Assembly (NCBI RefSeq): GCF_001439925.1
Contig: NZ_LMBV01000003.1
Span: 146,840-210,839 of the forward strand
DNA: 64,000 nucleotides
Direction of reading: 5' to 3'
From: Peribacillus muralis
GTDB taxonomy: Bacteria; Bacillota; Bacilli; Bacillales; DSM-1321
Made by a program: the position numbers and the translations under genes. Positions 51,800-61,905 of this stretch are shown piece by piece. The first letter of the stretch is position 1. Every line of letters starts with the position of its first letter. The notes below the pieces were generated by a model, which saw nothing but the letters and a program-made list of their open reading frames with translations, did not search any database and was not told the DNA's origin.

Positions 51800-53038
51800 T
51801 TATTGATATTTCTTGAAAAGAATCGTTGCGTTATGTCCACCGAATCCAAGGGAATTACTGATGGCGGCATTAATTTCGCCTTTCCTTGCTTCATTCGGGA
51901 TATAATCCAAATCACATTCAGGATCTGGCGTTACAATATTGATGGTTGGCGGCAAGATGCTATCCCTGATCGCTTGAATGGTGAATATTGCCTCGACTCC
52001 ACCTGCTGCCCCCAACATATGTCCCGTCATGGACTTTGTTGAGCTAATTGCAAGCTTATACGCGTGATCGCCAAAGACTTCCTTGACTGCCATCGTTTCA
52101 TATTTATCATTATATGGCGTACTCGTTCCATGGGCATTTACATATTGGATATCCTCAGGGTTCAAACCGGCATCGCCAATCGCAATTTTCATCGCTCTTG
52201 CCCCGCCTTCTCCACCAGGCGCCGGTGCCGTAATGTGGAAGGCATCTCCGGTTGAGCCATAGCCCGCTATTTCGGCATAAATCTTCGCCCCTCTATTCAA
52301 GGCATGTTCCAGATCTTCGAGAACGATGATTCCGGCTCCTTCTCCGATTACGAATCCATCACGATCCGCATCAAATGGGCGGCTCGCCGTTTCTGGATCA
52401 GGATTAGTCGATAAGGCCGTGTTTGCACAGAAGCCTGCAACCGACATCTTTGTAATTGGCGCTTCCGCTCCACCAGTGATCATGACATCGGCATCGCCCC
52501 GTTGGATCGCCTTAAATGCGTCACCAATCGAATTCGTTCCGGTTGCACATGCCGTTACGGTACATGAATTGATTCCTTTAGCTCCAAGCAGGATAGATAC
52601 TTGGCCAGCTGCCATATCAGGAATCATCATTGGTACGAAGAATGGGCTGACACGTTTATACCCTCTGTTTAAGAAGTTTTCATGCTGTGTTTCCAATGTC
52701 TCCAGTCCACCGATACCCGAACCGATCCAGACCCCTACGCGTGCTGCATTTTCATCCGTTATTTCTAGCTTACTATCATTATAAGCCATTACGGATGCTG
52801 CAATAGCATAGTGCGTGAACCGATCCATTTTGCGTGCTTCCTTACGGTTGATATAGGTCTCGATATCAAAGTCCTTGATTTCCGCTGCCACTTTAACGGG
52901 GAAATCATCAGCGTTCAAGCGTGTTAATGGCCCTATACCCGATTTTCCCTCAATTATATTCTTCCAACCTGTTTCTGCATCATTACCAACTGGAGAAATG
53001 GCTCCAATACCTGTTACTACTACACGACGATTTGTCAT
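51800..53038 (-). CDS. fabF: 3-oxoacyl-[acyl-carrier-protein] synthase II FabF
   Basis: A 412-aa condensing enzyme for fatty acid elongation. The active Cys is in [17 protein letters not shown] near residue 163. The two catalytic His are in [12 protein letters not shown] near 302 and [13 protein letters not shown] near 338. It follows fabH by about 50 nt on the same strand, with one terminator after it. FapR at the shared promoter would control both. Confidence 0.96.
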   Translation of the reverse strand: MTNRRVVVTGIGAISPVGNDAETGWKNIIEGKSGIGPLTRLNADDFPVKVAAEIKDFDIETYINRKEARKMDRFTHYAIAASVMAYNDSKLEITDENAARVGVWIGSGIGGLETLETQHENFLNRGYKRVSPFFVPMMIPDMAAGQVSILLGAKGINSCTVTACATGTNSIGDAFKAIQRGDADVMITGGAEAPITKMSVAGFCANTALSTNPDPETASRPFDADRDGFVIGEGAGIIVLEDLEHALNRGAKIYAEIAGYGSTGDAFHITAPAPGGEGGARAMKIAIGDAGLNPEDIQYVNAHGTSTPYNDKYETMAVKEVFGDHAYKLAISSTKSMTGHMLGAAGGVEAIFTIQAIRDSILPPTINIVTPDPECDLDYIPNEARKGEINAAISNSLGFGGHNATILFKKYQ

Positions 53039-53087
53039 TCGAAATGGCTCCTTCCAATATTAAAAGTTCGTACGTTTATTTGCTCTT

Positions 53088-54023
53088 TTATTTCCCCCAT
53101 CTTAGGGCAATTGCTCCCCAAGTGAGGCCTCCGCCAAAACCGACCATTATGATCAAGTCATTGTCCTTGATCCTTCCCGCTTCCATTTCTTCCACAAGGG
53201 CAACCGGAATGGACGCTGAAGAGTTATTTCCATATTTATGGACCGTTTTTGTCATTTTCTCCACCGGGAGGCCAAGGCGTTCCCTTGAAGCCTCCATAAT
53301 ACGGATGTTCGCTTGATGTGGGACAAGTAAATCGACATCCTCTTTTGTCAATCCCGCTTTATCAAGTACATTCAGACTGGATTCCCCCATTTGACGGACA
53401 GCGAATTTGAACACTTCACGGCCATTCATGCTAAGGAAGTCTCCTTCCTGCAATAAGTACTTCCCACCAGATCCATCTGCCCCTAATTCGAATGAAAGGA
53501 TTCCTTTGCCTTCTGACACAGGACCGATTACAGCTGCACCTGCTCCGTCACCGAACAGAACGGCCGTATTACGGTCTTCCCAATTAGTTATTTTTGAAAG
53601 CTTCTCCACGCCCACAATCAAAACATGCTTGTATGCACCTGTCTGAATGAATTGCTGTGCCGTAATCATAGCATACATAAAACCGGCGCATGCAGCACTT
53701 ACATCCATGGCAGCTGCCTTTTTCGCTCCTAATTTCTCTTGTATCATGCAAGCGACAGTAGGAAACGATTGATCCGGTGTCACTGTAGCTACAAGAATCA
53801 TATCTATGTCTTCAGCAGAAATTTGCGCATTTTCCAATGCAACTTTTGCCGCTTCGTAAGCCATATCAGAAGTATTGATATCATCACTGGCAATTCTTCT
53901 TTCCTCGATACCCGTTCTTGTCCGGATCCACTCGTCAGAAGTGTCCATCATTTTCTCTAAATCCGCATTTGTTAAGATTTTTTCGGGTAAGTAGCGGCCA
54001 AGCCCTAATATTCCAGCGTTCAT
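53088..54023 (-). CDS. fabH: 3-oxoacyl-[acyl-carrier-protein] synthase III FabH
   Basis: A 311-aa enzyme that starts fatty acid synthesis by joining acetyl- or branched acyl-CoA to malonyl-ACP. The active Cys is in [15 protein letters not shown] near residue 112. The His and Asn of the triad are in [13 protein letters not shown] near 238 and [15 protein letters not shown] near 268. In Bacillus this type prefers branched primers. The start follows AAGGGG. It is preceded by a FapR operator. Confidence 0.96.
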   Translation of the reverse strand: MNAGILGLGRYLPEKILTNADLEKMMDTSDEWIRTRTGIEERRIASDDINTSDMAYEAAKVALENAQISAEDIDMILVATVTPDQSFPTVACMIQEKLGAKKAAAMDVSAACAGFMYAMITAQQFIQTGAYKHVLIVGVEKLSKITNWEDRNTAVLFGDGAGAAVIGPVSEGKGILSFELGADGSGGKYLLQEGDFLSMNGREVFKFAVRQMGESSLNVLDKAGLTKEDVDLLVPHQANIRIMEASRERLGLPVEKMTKTVHKYGNNSSASIPVALVEEMEAGRIKDNDLIIMVGFGGGLTWGAIALRWGK

Positions 54024-54064
54024 ATTGCCATCCCCTTATATTTAATGAGTTATTATAAGTATCT

Positions 54065-54110
54065 ATTATTACCTGGTACTAATTTTATATAAAAAATCAC
54101 CTCCTTGCAA
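54065..54110 (-). promoter_or_regulatory. fabHF promoter with FapR operator
   Basis: TTGCAA (54105-54110) and TAAAAT (54082-54087) have a 17-nt spacer on the minus strand. ATTATTACCTGGTACTAAT at 54065-54083 overlaps the -10 box and matches the FapR box, with the same ACCTG centre as the fabI site. Confidence 0.85.
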
Positions 54111-54224
54111 GAGCCAACAGTTTGAAAGTATAAAAGAAACCGTTCCCGAATTCGGTTATGAGCCTATCCCAAGGCGATTTTAGGGACATACATTATTAAT
54201 AAGAGTGAAAAGGAGGCAACGAAT

Positions 54225-54464
54225 GTGGATATTTTCAACCGCAACAACCGCAGAACCGAGGATGATCATTTTTCGAATTTGATGTTTGGCAGCAGGAAAG
54301 CTGAAACGGAGAAAGCTGAATTGGAAGAAGATGAATCCAAAGTAGATTACATGAAATTGATGGAGAGCGTCGAAACATTGATGGGCCTATACGGTCAATA
54401 CAAGCCAGCTATCGAGAAACTGAATATAAACCCACTAATCGACAAGTTCTTGAAAAAGAAATAG
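54225..54464 (+). CDS. 79-aa protein at the yjzB position
   Basis: A charged 79-aa protein: MDIFNRNNRRTEDDHFSNLMFGSRKAE, an acidic linker, then a helical end YMKLMESVETLMGLYGQYKPAIEKLNINPLIDKFLKKK. It has no Cys and no membrane segment. The start is GTG 54225, 8 nt after AGGAGG; an ATG two bases earlier is out of frame. It is divergent from fabH and has the position and size of yjzB in B. subtilis. The family is uncharacterised. Confidence 0.7.
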   Translation: MDIFNRNNRRTEDDHFSNLMFGSRKAETEKAELEEDESKVDYMKLMESVETLMGLYGQYKPAIEKLNINPLIDKFLKKK

Positions 54465-54611
54465 AGATACGATGATCGTTAATTTTTATGATGCTTTCAA
54501 CACCCAAGGGCGGATAGGTTATTTTTAAATTTTTTAAGTAAAGAAAGATATTTGATGCTTACATTCTCATTTTAATTTTCGACTTTACCCCCATTTAATG
54601 ACTATTGTGTA

Positions 54612-55001
54612 ATTAAATAAGTTTTATTTGTTGTTATATTATCACTTTATTTGATCGGCTGTACTGGTGGCGATAAAAATAATGGCTCTACAGTTACTAC
54701 TTCTAAAATTCCTTCACCTGAAGAAATTTTAAAACAGTATTCACATGCCGATATTTTTCAATTAAATGGCACTGTCTATCAAGCTAATATTGATTGGGTT
54801 GATAAACGTAAACTGACTAAGAAAACAGAAATCAGTGAAATTACAGCCATTTCATCGAATGATCTTAAACGCTTTCAAAACGAAATGGCCAACAAGCTGC
54901 CAAAAGGCACTAAAATATACTCTGTAAATGAACGTGACGATATTTTAATTACAGAAATCAATGGTAAGATCCAAAAATATTTAGCACTATTTGAAGGGTG
55001 A
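54612..55001 (+). pseudogene. lipoprotein gene with a decayed start
   Basis: The frame reads ATT AAA TAA, then VLFVVILSLYLIGCTGG, a lipoprotein signal with a proper lipobox (LIGC). A mature part of about 100 residues follows, with no further stop. The expected start and lysine codons are replaced by ATT and the stop TAA. The only other start, TTG 54651, would remove the signal and has no ribosome site. No ribosome site is visible upstream either. The mature part (EEILKQYSHADIFQLNGTVYQANIDWV) belongs to no family I know. A base-call error is possible. Confidence 0.5.
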
Positions 55002-55005
55002 ATAT

Positions 55006-55047
55006 AAAAAGGCAGGCTGTTCGTAACTCCGGACAGCCTGCCTTTTT
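55006..55047. terminator. bidirectional terminator before comZ
   Basis: AAAAAGGCAGGCTGT and its exact complement enclose a 12-nt loop. It serves comZ on the minus strand and the decayed lipoprotein gene on the plus strand. Confidence 0.85.
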
Positions 55048-55049
55048 AA

Positions 55050-55232
55050 TTAACGTTGGGCATCTTGTTTGCCAAGCTCATAGGCTTCTTGCATGACGCT
55101 TTTGAAAAGCTCCATGAACGGCTCTGCCATCTCCATTGAGAAGGGAATCCCGCTCGCTTCAAGTTTCGCTTTAGCCTCAGGGAAGTACTTCATTGCAATC
55201 CCCATAAATTCAAGTGTTTTGTCTGAGCTCAT
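55050..55232 (-). CDS. comZ: competence protein ComZ
   Basis: A 60-aa helical protein, MSSDKTLEFMGIAMKYFPEA and onwards to VMQEAYELGKQDAQR, matching ComZ of B. subtilis nearly throughout. ComZ represses the late competence operon comG. In B. subtilis it is cotranscribed with med, just upstream. Here the upstream neighbour is a nucleotide-sugar-like protein gene, 250 nt away, and no med gene is present. The start follows AAGGAGG. Confidence 0.88.
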   Translation of the reverse strand: MSSDKTLEFMGIAMKYFPEAKAKLEASGIPFSMEMAEPFMELFKSVMQEAYELGKQDAQR

Positions 55233-55488
55233 TTCATTTCCTCCTTACTATTAAATCTTTGTGAGACCTAAAGAATGCTCAATATTATCATAATTCGCCA
55301 TGTCCCTTACGTAAAGGGCGTAAAATAAAAATCAGGTATTTACGTCAATGGATAACCTATTCATGAACTTCTATGTTACTAGACAAAAAGATGTGAGGCA
55401 ACTCTACAGTTTTTGTCCTTTGTGAATAGCGAAAGACCTCCGTTATTCAATTCCCCGATAAAACCCCAATATTATAGGAAACATAGCC

Positions 55489-56319
55489 TTACTCTTTTCT
55501 CCACTTTTTAAGTAAGTTTAATCGTTTATTATGTTTTTTTTGTAAAGCCACGCCTTCTTGCGGATCCGTGTTACATTGCACCTCAACTATGGTGCCTTTA
55601 TTGATTTTAGGCGTTGATTGGGAAAATGTTGAAGATAGTCCTTCGTCAAAAACATACTTGGCACATTTATTCCAGTGATCTTCTATATTGCTGGATAATT
55701 GTATGATCCTATCGGAAGAAGAGGCAAGAATTCCTTCCAAATTATTCACGAAGTCAGTAATGAAGAGAGCATCTCCCCTATATTCGTTAGCGATGGCCGC
55801 TTCGATATCAGACAATCCTTGTTTATTGATTCCAGCTTCATAACTCATTCCTTCCGATTGCCAAGGTCCATAAACCGTCGGTAAATATATGGTTTTTGCA
55901 GAATCCACGCCTTGGATTGAGGATATTATCGATTGAAACACACTTTCAGCTTTTTCTACTGGCATGAAAAGGACAAAATTTGGCGTTTTACTTAAGCCAT
56001 TCCTTTTGCATTTCTCAATAAATGAAACGATTTCACTTAACACAATATCGGTTTTACCCATTTTTCCGTTATATATATCGTAACAACTTATGAACACAGT
56101 GTCTTGATGGGTTATATCCAATAATTTAAGTTTATTTAACGGAAAGGATAAATAATTGGCACTTCTTCCTATTTCAAGTTCTTTTTCTTCCATAATTTCA
56201 GGATTCGATTCCTTATCCGCCCACTCTATCCCGATAACCTCTTCACCTTGGTTCAAAAAATATTGAGTCACGTAGAAACCTATAAATTGATATGTGCCAA
56301 TGACAATGTATGTTTGCAT
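55489..56319 (-). CDS. NAD(P)-binding epimerase-like protein (yjaV position)
   Basis: A 276-aa protein with a weak Rossmann start, MQTYIVIGTYQFIGFYVTQY, and an epimerase-like layout: IGIEWAD, PTVYGPWQSEGMSYEAG and DALFITDFVNNLEGIL. The usual YxxxK pair is not evident, so it may lack enzyme activity. The start is set at ATG 56319 behind GAGGAGG. It lies between comZ and the hydrolase gene, the place of yjaV in B. subtilis. Function is unknown. Confidence 0.65.
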   Translation of the reverse strand: MQTYIVIGTYQFIGFYVTQYFLNQGEEVIGIEWADKESNPEIMEEKELEIGRSANYLSFPLNKLKLLDITHQDTVFISCYDIYNGKMGKTDIVLSEIVSFIEKCKRNGLSKTPNFVLFMPVEKAESVFQSIISSIQGVDSAKTIYLPTVYGPWQSEGMSYEAGINKQGLSDIEAAIANEYRGDALFITDFVNNLEGILASSSDRIIQLSSNIEDHWNKCAKYVFDEGLSSTFSQSTPKINKGTIVEVQCNTDPQEGVALQKKHNKRLNLLKKWRKE

Positions 56320-56419
56320 CAATACAGCCTCCTCGTATGCCATCAAGCCTGCTTCATCCGGCACGTCGTTTTTTTAGATGCTGTATCGTATGCAAACCAT
56401 TGTGGAATTATATCCATTC

Positions 56420-57142
56420 TCACAAAGACTCTTCATTTTCATTAAAAAACTTCTGGATTTGATAGGGAATTTTATAACGTTTTTCGGGCAGTAAATACGT
56501 CAACTGTAAGTCGCCCTTTCTGGACAGCTGGATTTGTCTGTAAAGGGAAGCTTGCTCTTTCCGCATGCTTCCAAAAACCTGGATCACCTTCATCGGGATT
56601 TTCTCCGCGATTATCGGATCTTCCGATTCCAAAATGTATCGTTCACATTCTGCTGGCTCCAGCTCATAGGCAGCCGCCACCTCGGACAGCCATTTTTTAT
56701 AGAAAAATTTATTTTCCTGTTCCTTCTCAAGCTGCGCTTTCAAGGAGAAAACCGGATCAATCAATACGACAGATCGTATTTTGTTGCCAAGTTCATTCAT
56801 TAGCTTCAGGGCGAGGAACGCACCTGCCCCCTCTGCCAATATATGAACCCTTTTATTGACTATTTCCTTTTTCAAGAAGAGGATATATAGGTTAAGGGAA
56901 AGATCCATTGCTTTCGGACTGCCCCAGTTGGCTCCATATAAATTGGATGAAAATAACGTGTATCCGTAATCCTTTAAATATTCCAATATCCGCATCCTGC
57001 CGGGATGCTGAAGCCAAAAGCTACTGTCTTTTTCGACAAAATGACTGCGGTCGCCAATGACCATTACGGAAAAACCACTCGGCCGCTCTGGATAATAGAT
57101 GATATTCCATTGGTCGTCAATTTGAAAAGTTCGTTGTTCCAT
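56420..57142 (-). CDS. alpha/beta hydrolase-like protein (yjaU position)
   Basis: A 240-aa protein with an alpha/beta hydrolase layout. The nucleophile-elbow region reads ILAEGAGAFLALKLMNELG, where the usual GxSxG Ser is replaced by Gly-Ala. VVLIDPVFSLKAQ and IPMKVIQVFGS follow. The lost nucleophile suggests a non-catalytic or altered member. The yjaV-position gene lies 100 nt downstream on the same strand. The start follows AAGGAG. It matches the yjaU position in B. subtilis. Confidence 0.65.
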   Translation of the reverse strand: MEQRTFQIDDQWNIIYYPERPSGFSVMVIGDRSHFVEKDSSFWLQHPGRMRILEYLKDYGYTLFSSNLYGANWGSPKAMDLSLNLYILFLKKEIVNKRVHILAEGAGAFLALKLMNELGNKIRSVVLIDPVFSLKAQLEKEQENKFFYKKWLSEVAAAYELEPAECERYILESEDPIIAEKIPMKVIQVFGSMRKEQASLYRQIQLSRKGDLQLTYLLPEKRYKIPYQIQKFFNENEESL

Positions 57143-57435
57143 CGGTCAAACTCCTTTAAGGAATATTACTACTACTATATTAATTTATGAAGAAAAATAG
57201 AAAGGGTCAGTGGGAACGCCTAACTTCTTATTAAATTAACCAAGCCGGGGTAATCTTTTCATCCAAGAACCGCAATGATTTTCGTTAGGACCTATAGCAT
57301 CAGCTGTTTTCGTTGAAGTGTTGCTTAACTGTGAAATGATCGATTTATTTAATGGTTATTATGAAAAACCCGTTTTAACTGCATATTAATTATGGTAAGA
57401 TAAAAAATGAATGTAGTGGAATGAGGTGAAATTCG

Positions 57436-57627
57436 ATGCGTTATGCTTGGACAATTTTTTGGACATTCTTATTAGTTCATATGACTGTATATGTTGTTTC
57501 TTCCATGATGGGAGTTTCATACGATGCTGCACAGGGATCGATACTAGGAATCGCAGCTTCTATCCTGATTTTAATTATCCCTGCTGTTTTGCCTGCTGGG
57601 CCAACAGAAGACACCCATCAGCATTAA
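57436..57627 (+). CDS. yjzD: YjzD, DUF2929 small membrane protein
   Basis: A 63-aa protein with two transmembrane helices (YAWTIFWTFLLVHMTVYVVSSMMG and GSILGIAASILILIIPAVLP) and a His-rich tail. It is the DUF2929 family member that in B. subtilis is named YjzD. Function is unknown. The start follows GAGGTGAAATTCG. It is convergent with clpB and ends at a terminator. Confidence 0.85.
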   Translation: MRYAWTIFWTFLLVHMTVYVVSSMMGVSYDAAQGSILGIAASILILIIPAVLPAGPTEDTHQH

Positions 57628-57635
57628 GAAGCAAA

Positions 57636-57665
57636 AGAGGACATCCTTTTGGAATGTCCTTTTTG
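57636..57665 (+). terminator. terminator of yjzD
   Basis: AGGACATcc-ttttgg-aATGTCCT is followed by TTTTGTT on the plus strand. Confidence 0.7.
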
Positions 57666-57700
57666 TTATACCGTCCTTTACCTTCGTTTAAACAAAATTT

Positions 57701-60283
57701 TTACAGGAGGACCAATTGATCATGATCATGGTCAATCGTTATTGCTTCTTTTAGACCGTCCGTTCCAGCTATGATTTTACGGGCGATTTTTGTTTCCAGA
57801 TGCTTTTGGATGAATCGTTTTAAGGGCCTTGCTCCATATACCGGATCATAACCTTGTTCGGCAATGAATTCCTTTGCGGCTTCAGTGACGTTCAAACGAA
57901 TATTTTGCTCGGTTAACCTCTCTTGTAATTGCTGAACCATTTTTTCTACGATTTCAACGATTTCTTGTTTTGTAAGAGGTTTGAATAAAACGATGTCATC
58001 TACGCGATTCAAGAATTCTGGCCGGAAATGCCCTCTCAATTCTTTGAATACTTGATCTTTTATTTCTTCTTCAATGCCGCCATCATTCCTGCTAGACTCC
58101 AACAAGAAATGGGAACCAATATTTGAGGTCATGATGATTACGGTATTTTTACAGTTGATTGTTCTACCTTGGGAATCGGTAATCCTTCCATCATCCAGCA
58201 ATTGCAGCAAGATATTGAAGACCTCGGGATGAGCCTTTTCAATTTCGTCCAACAATACGACTGAGTATGGATTTCTCCTAATCGCCTCGGTTAACTGGCC
58301 ACCTTCTTCAAAACCAACATATCCAGGAGGAGCACCAACAAGGCGGGAAACGGAATGTTTCTCCATATATTCCGACATATCTATTCGAATCATATGTTCT
58401 TCACTATCAAATAACGTTTCTGCCAGCGCTTTTACCAATTCGGTTTTCCCCACACCCGTCGGTCCCAGGAAAATGAACGAACCAATTGGTCTGTTCGGAT
58501 CCTTGATTCCTGCCCTAGCCCTTAGAACTGCATCAGAGACAAGTTCAACCGCTTCCTCTTGACCAATTACACGTTCATGAAGGATATCGGATAGTCGAAG
58601 CAGTTTCTCCCTTTCACTTTCCACCAGCTTGCTAACGGGAATTCCCGTCCACCTTGCCACAATCGAAGCAATTTCTTCTTCCGTTACCTCTTGGCGAAGT
58701 AATCGCGAATCCTGTTTTTCTTGTTCCAATTCGTCTTCCATCGCTTGCAGTTCTTTTTGAAGTTCGGGAATCCTTCCGTGCCGGAGCTCTGCTGCTCGAT
58801 TAAGGTCATAATCATTCTCTGCCTGCTCCAATTCATGTCGCAGCTTCTCAAGTTCTTCACGCTGATCCTGAACCTTTTGAAGTGCTGACTTTTCCATTTG
58901 CCACTTGGATTTCATTCCATTCGCCTGATCTTGAAGTTCCGCGAGTTCTTTTTGTAGCACTTCAAGCCTTGCTATACTTTGAAGATCCTCTTCATTCTTC
59001 AAGGCTGCTTCTTCAATTTCAAGCTGCATGATCTTTCGCGTGATTTCATCCAACTCTGACGGCATTGAATCGATTTCCATCCTGATCATTGCACACGCTT
59101 CATCAACAAGATCTATCGCTTTATCCGGAAGAAATCGCTCCGTTATATACCGGTTGGAGAGGACAGAGGCAGCGACGATCGCCCGGTCATGAATCCTGAC
59201 ACCGTGGTGAATTTCAAACCGTTCCTTCAATCCGCGCAAAATCGAGATCGTATCTTCCACATCCGGCTCTGGCACCAGGACCTGCTGGAATCGACGCTCC
59301 AGAGCTGGATCCTTTTCAATATATTTTCGATATTCATCCAAGGTCGTTGCCCCGATACAATGAAGCTCACCCCGCGCAAGCATAGGCTTCAGCATATTTC
59401 CAGCATCCAATGCCCCATCCGTTCTGCCTGCACCTACGATGGTATGCAATTCATCAATGAATAACAGAATCTTACCATCACTTTTCTTAATTTCATTCAA
59501 TACGGCTTTTAGACGCTCCTCAAATTCGCCGCGGAATTTTGCGCCTGCGACAAGCGCACTCATATCCAGGGAAAAAACGGTTTTGTCTTTTAATCCTTCC
59601 GGGACATCCTTTCTTACGATCCTTTGGGCGAGTCCCTCGACAATCGCGGTTTTCCCAACCCCAGGCTCTCCGATTAATACGGGATTATTTTTTGTTTTAC
59701 GTGATAATATTCGAATGACGTTCCGGATTTCCGTATCACGTCCGATGACAGGATCGACCTTCCCCGTTTTAACTTCAGCAACGAGATCTCGGCCATATTT
59801 TTTCAATACTTCATATGTGCTTTCAGGATTTTGACTGGTCACTCGCTGGTTCCCCCTTATATCTTGTATGATTTTTTTTGCTTTATCGTAATCCATTCCA
59901 AATGATGAGAAAAGTTTGTTTATTTTACTGCCTTTCAATGACGCCAGCAGTATATGTTCGACAGACAAATATTCATCATCCCACATTTGCATTTCCTTTT
60001 CGGCGGCTGTCACGATTTGCTGCAACGACGGTGACATGTAAATCTGGGAACCACCCCCACGCACTTCAGGCAAACGATCAAGTTCCTTATTCAGCTCTAT
60101 TTCAAATAGATCCAATGACTTATCGGATTCCGCTAAAATCCTGACCAATAAACTATCATCCTGTTTCAGTAAGTTTTTCAATAAATGAAGCTCCGTCAGC
60201 TCAGGATTCCCTCTATCGGAAGCTAGCTCTTGTCCGCCGATGAATGCCTGCTGAGTTCTCTCGGTCATTTTATTCATATCCAT
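57701..60283 (-). CDS. clpB: ATP-dependent disaggregase ClpB
   Basis: An 860-aa Hsp100 chaperone that pulls proteins from aggregates together with DnaK. The N-terminal Clp repeats cover residues 1-145. AAA-1 has Walker [16 protein letters not shown] and [11 protein letters not shown]. The long coiled-coil M domain spans about 405-525. AAA-2 has [16 protein letters not shown]. The ending is the C-terminal D2-small domain. The M domain and absence of a ClpP-binding IGF/L loop distinguish it from ClpC. Start ATG 60283 follows GGGAGG. A CtsR box overlaps the start of transcription. B. subtilis lacks clpB; many other Bacillaceae have it. Confidence 0.95.
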   Translation of the reverse strand: MDMNKMTERTQQAFIGGQELASDRGNPELTELHLLKNLLKQDDSLLVRILAESDKSLDLFEIELNKELDRLPEVRGGGSQIYMSPSLQQIVTAAEKEMQMWDDEYLSVEHILLASLKGSKINKLFSSFGMDYDKAKKIIQDIRGNQRVTSQNPESTYEVLKKYGRDLVAEVKTGKVDPVIGRDTEIRNVIRILSRKTKNNPVLIGEPGVGKTAIVEGLAQRIVRKDVPEGLKDKTVFSLDMSALVAGAKFRGEFEERLKAVLNEIKKSDGKILLFIDELHTIVGAGRTDGALDAGNMLKPMLARGELHCIGATTLDEYRKYIEKDPALERRFQQVLVPEPDVEDTISILRGLKERFEIHHGVRIHDRAIVAASVLSNRYITERFLPDKAIDLVDEACAMIRMEIDSMPSELDEITRKIMQLEIEEAALKNEEDLQSIARLEVLQKELAELQDQANGMKSKWQMEKSALQKVQDQREELEKLRHELEQAENDYDLNRAAELRHGRIPELQKELQAMEDELEQEKQDSRLLRQEVTEEEIASIVARWTGIPVSKLVESEREKLLRLSDILHERVIGQEEAVELVSDAVLRARAGIKDPNRPIGSFIFLGPTGVGKTELVKALAETLFDSEEHMIRIDMSEYMEKHSVSRLVGAPPGYVGFEEGGQLTEAIRRNPYSVVLLDEIEKAHPEVFNILLQLLDDGRITDSQGRTINCKNTVIIMTSNIGSHFLLESSRNDGGIEEEIKDQVFKELRGHFRPEFLNRVDDIVLFKPLTKQEIVEIVEKMVQQLQERLTEQNIRLNVTEAAKEFIAEQGYDPVYGARPLKRFIQKHLETKIARKIIAGTDGLKEAITIDHDHDQLVLL

Positions 60284-60317
60284 CCTAAAAACCTCCCATC
60301 TTCATGAACGATTAAAG

Positions 60318-60373
60318 TTTGACCAATTTTGACCTTTATGTTTTTATTATACTTCTAATTCTCCCCATGTAAA
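60318..60373 (-). promoter_or_regulatory. clpB promoter with CtsR operator
   Basis: TTTACA (60368-60373) and TATAAT (60346-60351) have a 16-nt spacer on the minus strand. GGTCAAA-att-GGTCAAA at 60318-60334 is the tandem heptad bound by CtsR, placed over the transcript start. Confidence 0.88.
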
Positions 60374-60414
60374 GAAAAGTTATCATAAATGCCCAATCTA
60401 ATCCGGAAAAAGAC

Positions 60415-60444
60415 AAAAAACCTTTCTTCATGAGGAAGAACGGT
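60415..60444 (-). terminator. terminator downstream of yjzC
   Basis: AACCgTTCTTC-ctcat-GAAGAAaGGTT is followed by six T on the minus strand. It lies 190 nt after the yjzC stop. Confidence 0.7.
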
Positions 60445-60577
60445 TGAGCCAGAATGACATAACATGATTGTCCAAATTTTCATATGTAGCAGAAATTCGA
60501 TATACGGCACTTTGATGACCGTATTCCTGATATTTTACAAATTGTTTAGAGAGATGCTGTAGTGATGATTTACGCAT
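60428..60577 (-). CDS. questionable small ORF of 49 aa after yjzC
   Basis: The frame opening MRKSSLQHLSKQFVKYQEYG and ending NHVMSFWLNRSSS fills most of the space between yjzC and its terminator. It has protein-like composition with scattered aromatic residues. No ribosome site precedes the ATG, and the stop falls within the terminator stem. It may instead be a 3' untranslated region. Confidence 0.25.
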   Translation of the reverse strand: MRKSSLQHLSKQFVKYQEYGHQSAVYRISATYENLDNHVMSFWLNRSSS

Positions 60578-60633
60578 TAAGAAAACTGCAGGGAAAGGAA
60601 GGCATTTCCTCCGTTTCCCTGCATTACGTTTCT

Positions 60634-60813
60634 TCAAGGCTTTCTCTGATAAGTCCATATCCGGTTATGATTGGATGTTTCTGGAAACGAATCTCCTACT
60701 TCGAGCTTTACCATCTTCGGATTGACTACTGTACTGCCCGTTTCACCGATTTCTACGTAAGTCCCGTTATTAGGTGCCTTCTGACCTGGCTTGAATTGAC
60801 GATTTTGCCCCAT
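60634..60813 (-). CDS. yjzC: YjzC family protein
   Basis: A 59-aa protein of the YjzC family: MGQNRQFKPGQKAPNNGTYV followed by EIGETGSTVVNPKMVKLEVGDSFPETSNHNRIWTYQ. Family members are small, all-beta and conserved near argF in Bacillaceae, without known function. The start is set at ATG 60813 behind AAGGGGTG; GTG 60822 is part of the site. It is upstream of clpB on the same strand but with a terminator and promoter between. Confidence 0.85.
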   Translation of the reverse strand: MGQNRQFKPGQKAPNNGTYVEIGETGSTVVNPKMVKLEVGDSFPETSNHNRIWTYQRKP

Positions 60814-60907
60814 AGATTTCACCCCTTTACATGCTTTCCTTGTTATTATTGCCCGTTTCTATTCTTTCATGACAGAAAATTAAAGGACAAAAAGGAAATT
60901 CGCATGT

Positions 60908-60937
60908 AAAAAAAGCGTCTGCTCAGTGAGCGGACGC
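60908..60937 (-). terminator. terminator of carB-argF
   Basis: GCGTCCGCTC-act-GAGCAGACGC is followed by seven T on the minus strand. Confidence 0.8.
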
Positions 60938-60945
60938 CTCATTTG

Positions 60946-61905
60946 TTAAGACATTAAATCCACTAAAACCGCCTTCTGTGCATGAAGACGATTTCCAGCT
61001 TGATGGAAAACGACGGAATTAGGTCCATCAATGACGTCACCTGTTACCTCCTCTTCCCTATGCGCGGGAAGGCAATGCATGAATAAATAGTCGTCTTTAG
61101 CCTGTTTGACCAGCTCATTGTTGATTTGATAATCTTTAAACGCTTCTAATCGTATTCCATTCTCGATTTCATGGCCCATCGACGTCCAAACATCGGAATA
61201 GACGATGTCCGCATTCTGTATCGCTTCTTGAGCCGATGTTGTCACGACAATATTACTTCCAGTCGTTTCAGCTACTTTTTGCGCATATGTGACGACCTTT
61301 TCGTCAGGCTTGTAGGCCTCTGGACATCCAATCGAAAAGTCCATTCCCATCTTTGCACAGCCAACCATCAATGAATTCGCAACGTTATTGCCATCTCCGA
61401 TATAACTCATCTTCAAACCTTTAAGCTGCCCTTTAATTTCAATGATGGTCAAGAAGTCAGCCAGTACCTGACACGGGTGTGCAAGATCTGTTAGTCCATT
61501 GATGACTGGAATGGAGGCATTCTCAGCCAGTTCCAAGATTTTTTCATGCTCGAAGGTACGAATCATGATGCCATCAATATATTCCGAAAGGACCTTTGCC
61601 GTATCGGAAATGGATTCCCCACGACCTATTTGCAGGTCATTTCCACTTAAGAACAAGGCGTGACCGCCAAGCTGCATCATACCCACTTCAAAGGACACAC
61701 GAGTTCTGGTCGACGATTTTTCAAAGATCATCCCCAGTGTCTTTCCTTTTAACGGTTTATACTCCTCGCCAGCCTGTAATTTACCCTTAATCTCCTGAGC
61801 TAGCTTCAACAGATCTGCTATCGCTGTAGGTGTAGACTCTTTCATCGTCAAAAAATCTTTTCCATCTAAAATCTTCTCCTGTGCCGGCACTACCATTGCA
61901 CTCAT
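60946..61905 (-). CDS. argF: ornithine carbamoyltransferase
   Basis: A 319-aa enzyme joining carbamoyl phosphate and ornithine to citrulline in arginine synthesis. The carbamoyl phosphate motif is EKSSTRTRVSFEVG near residue 55. HPCQVLADFLTI is near 135, and FMHCLPAHREEEVTGDVIDG holds the ornithine-binding Cys near 270. The start at 61905 overlaps the carB stop (ATGA), so it is coupled to carB. This is the end of the arginine operon, with its own terminator. Confidence 0.96.
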   Translation of the reverse strand: MSAMVVPAQEKILDGKDFLTMKESTPTAIADLLKLAQEIKGKLQAGEEYKPLKGKTLGMIFEKSSTRTRVSFEVGMMQLGGHALFLSGNDLQIGRGESISDTAKVLSEYIDGIMIRTFEHEKILELAENASIPVINGLTDLAHPCQVLADFLTIIEIKGQLKGLKMSYIGDGNNVANSLMVGCAKMGMDFSIGCPEAYKPDEKVVTYAQKVAETTGSNIVVTTSAQEAIQNADIVYSDVWTSMGHEIENGIRLEAFKDYQINNELVKQAKDDYLFMHCLPAHREEEVTGDVIDGPNSVVFHQAGNRLHAQKAVLVDLMS

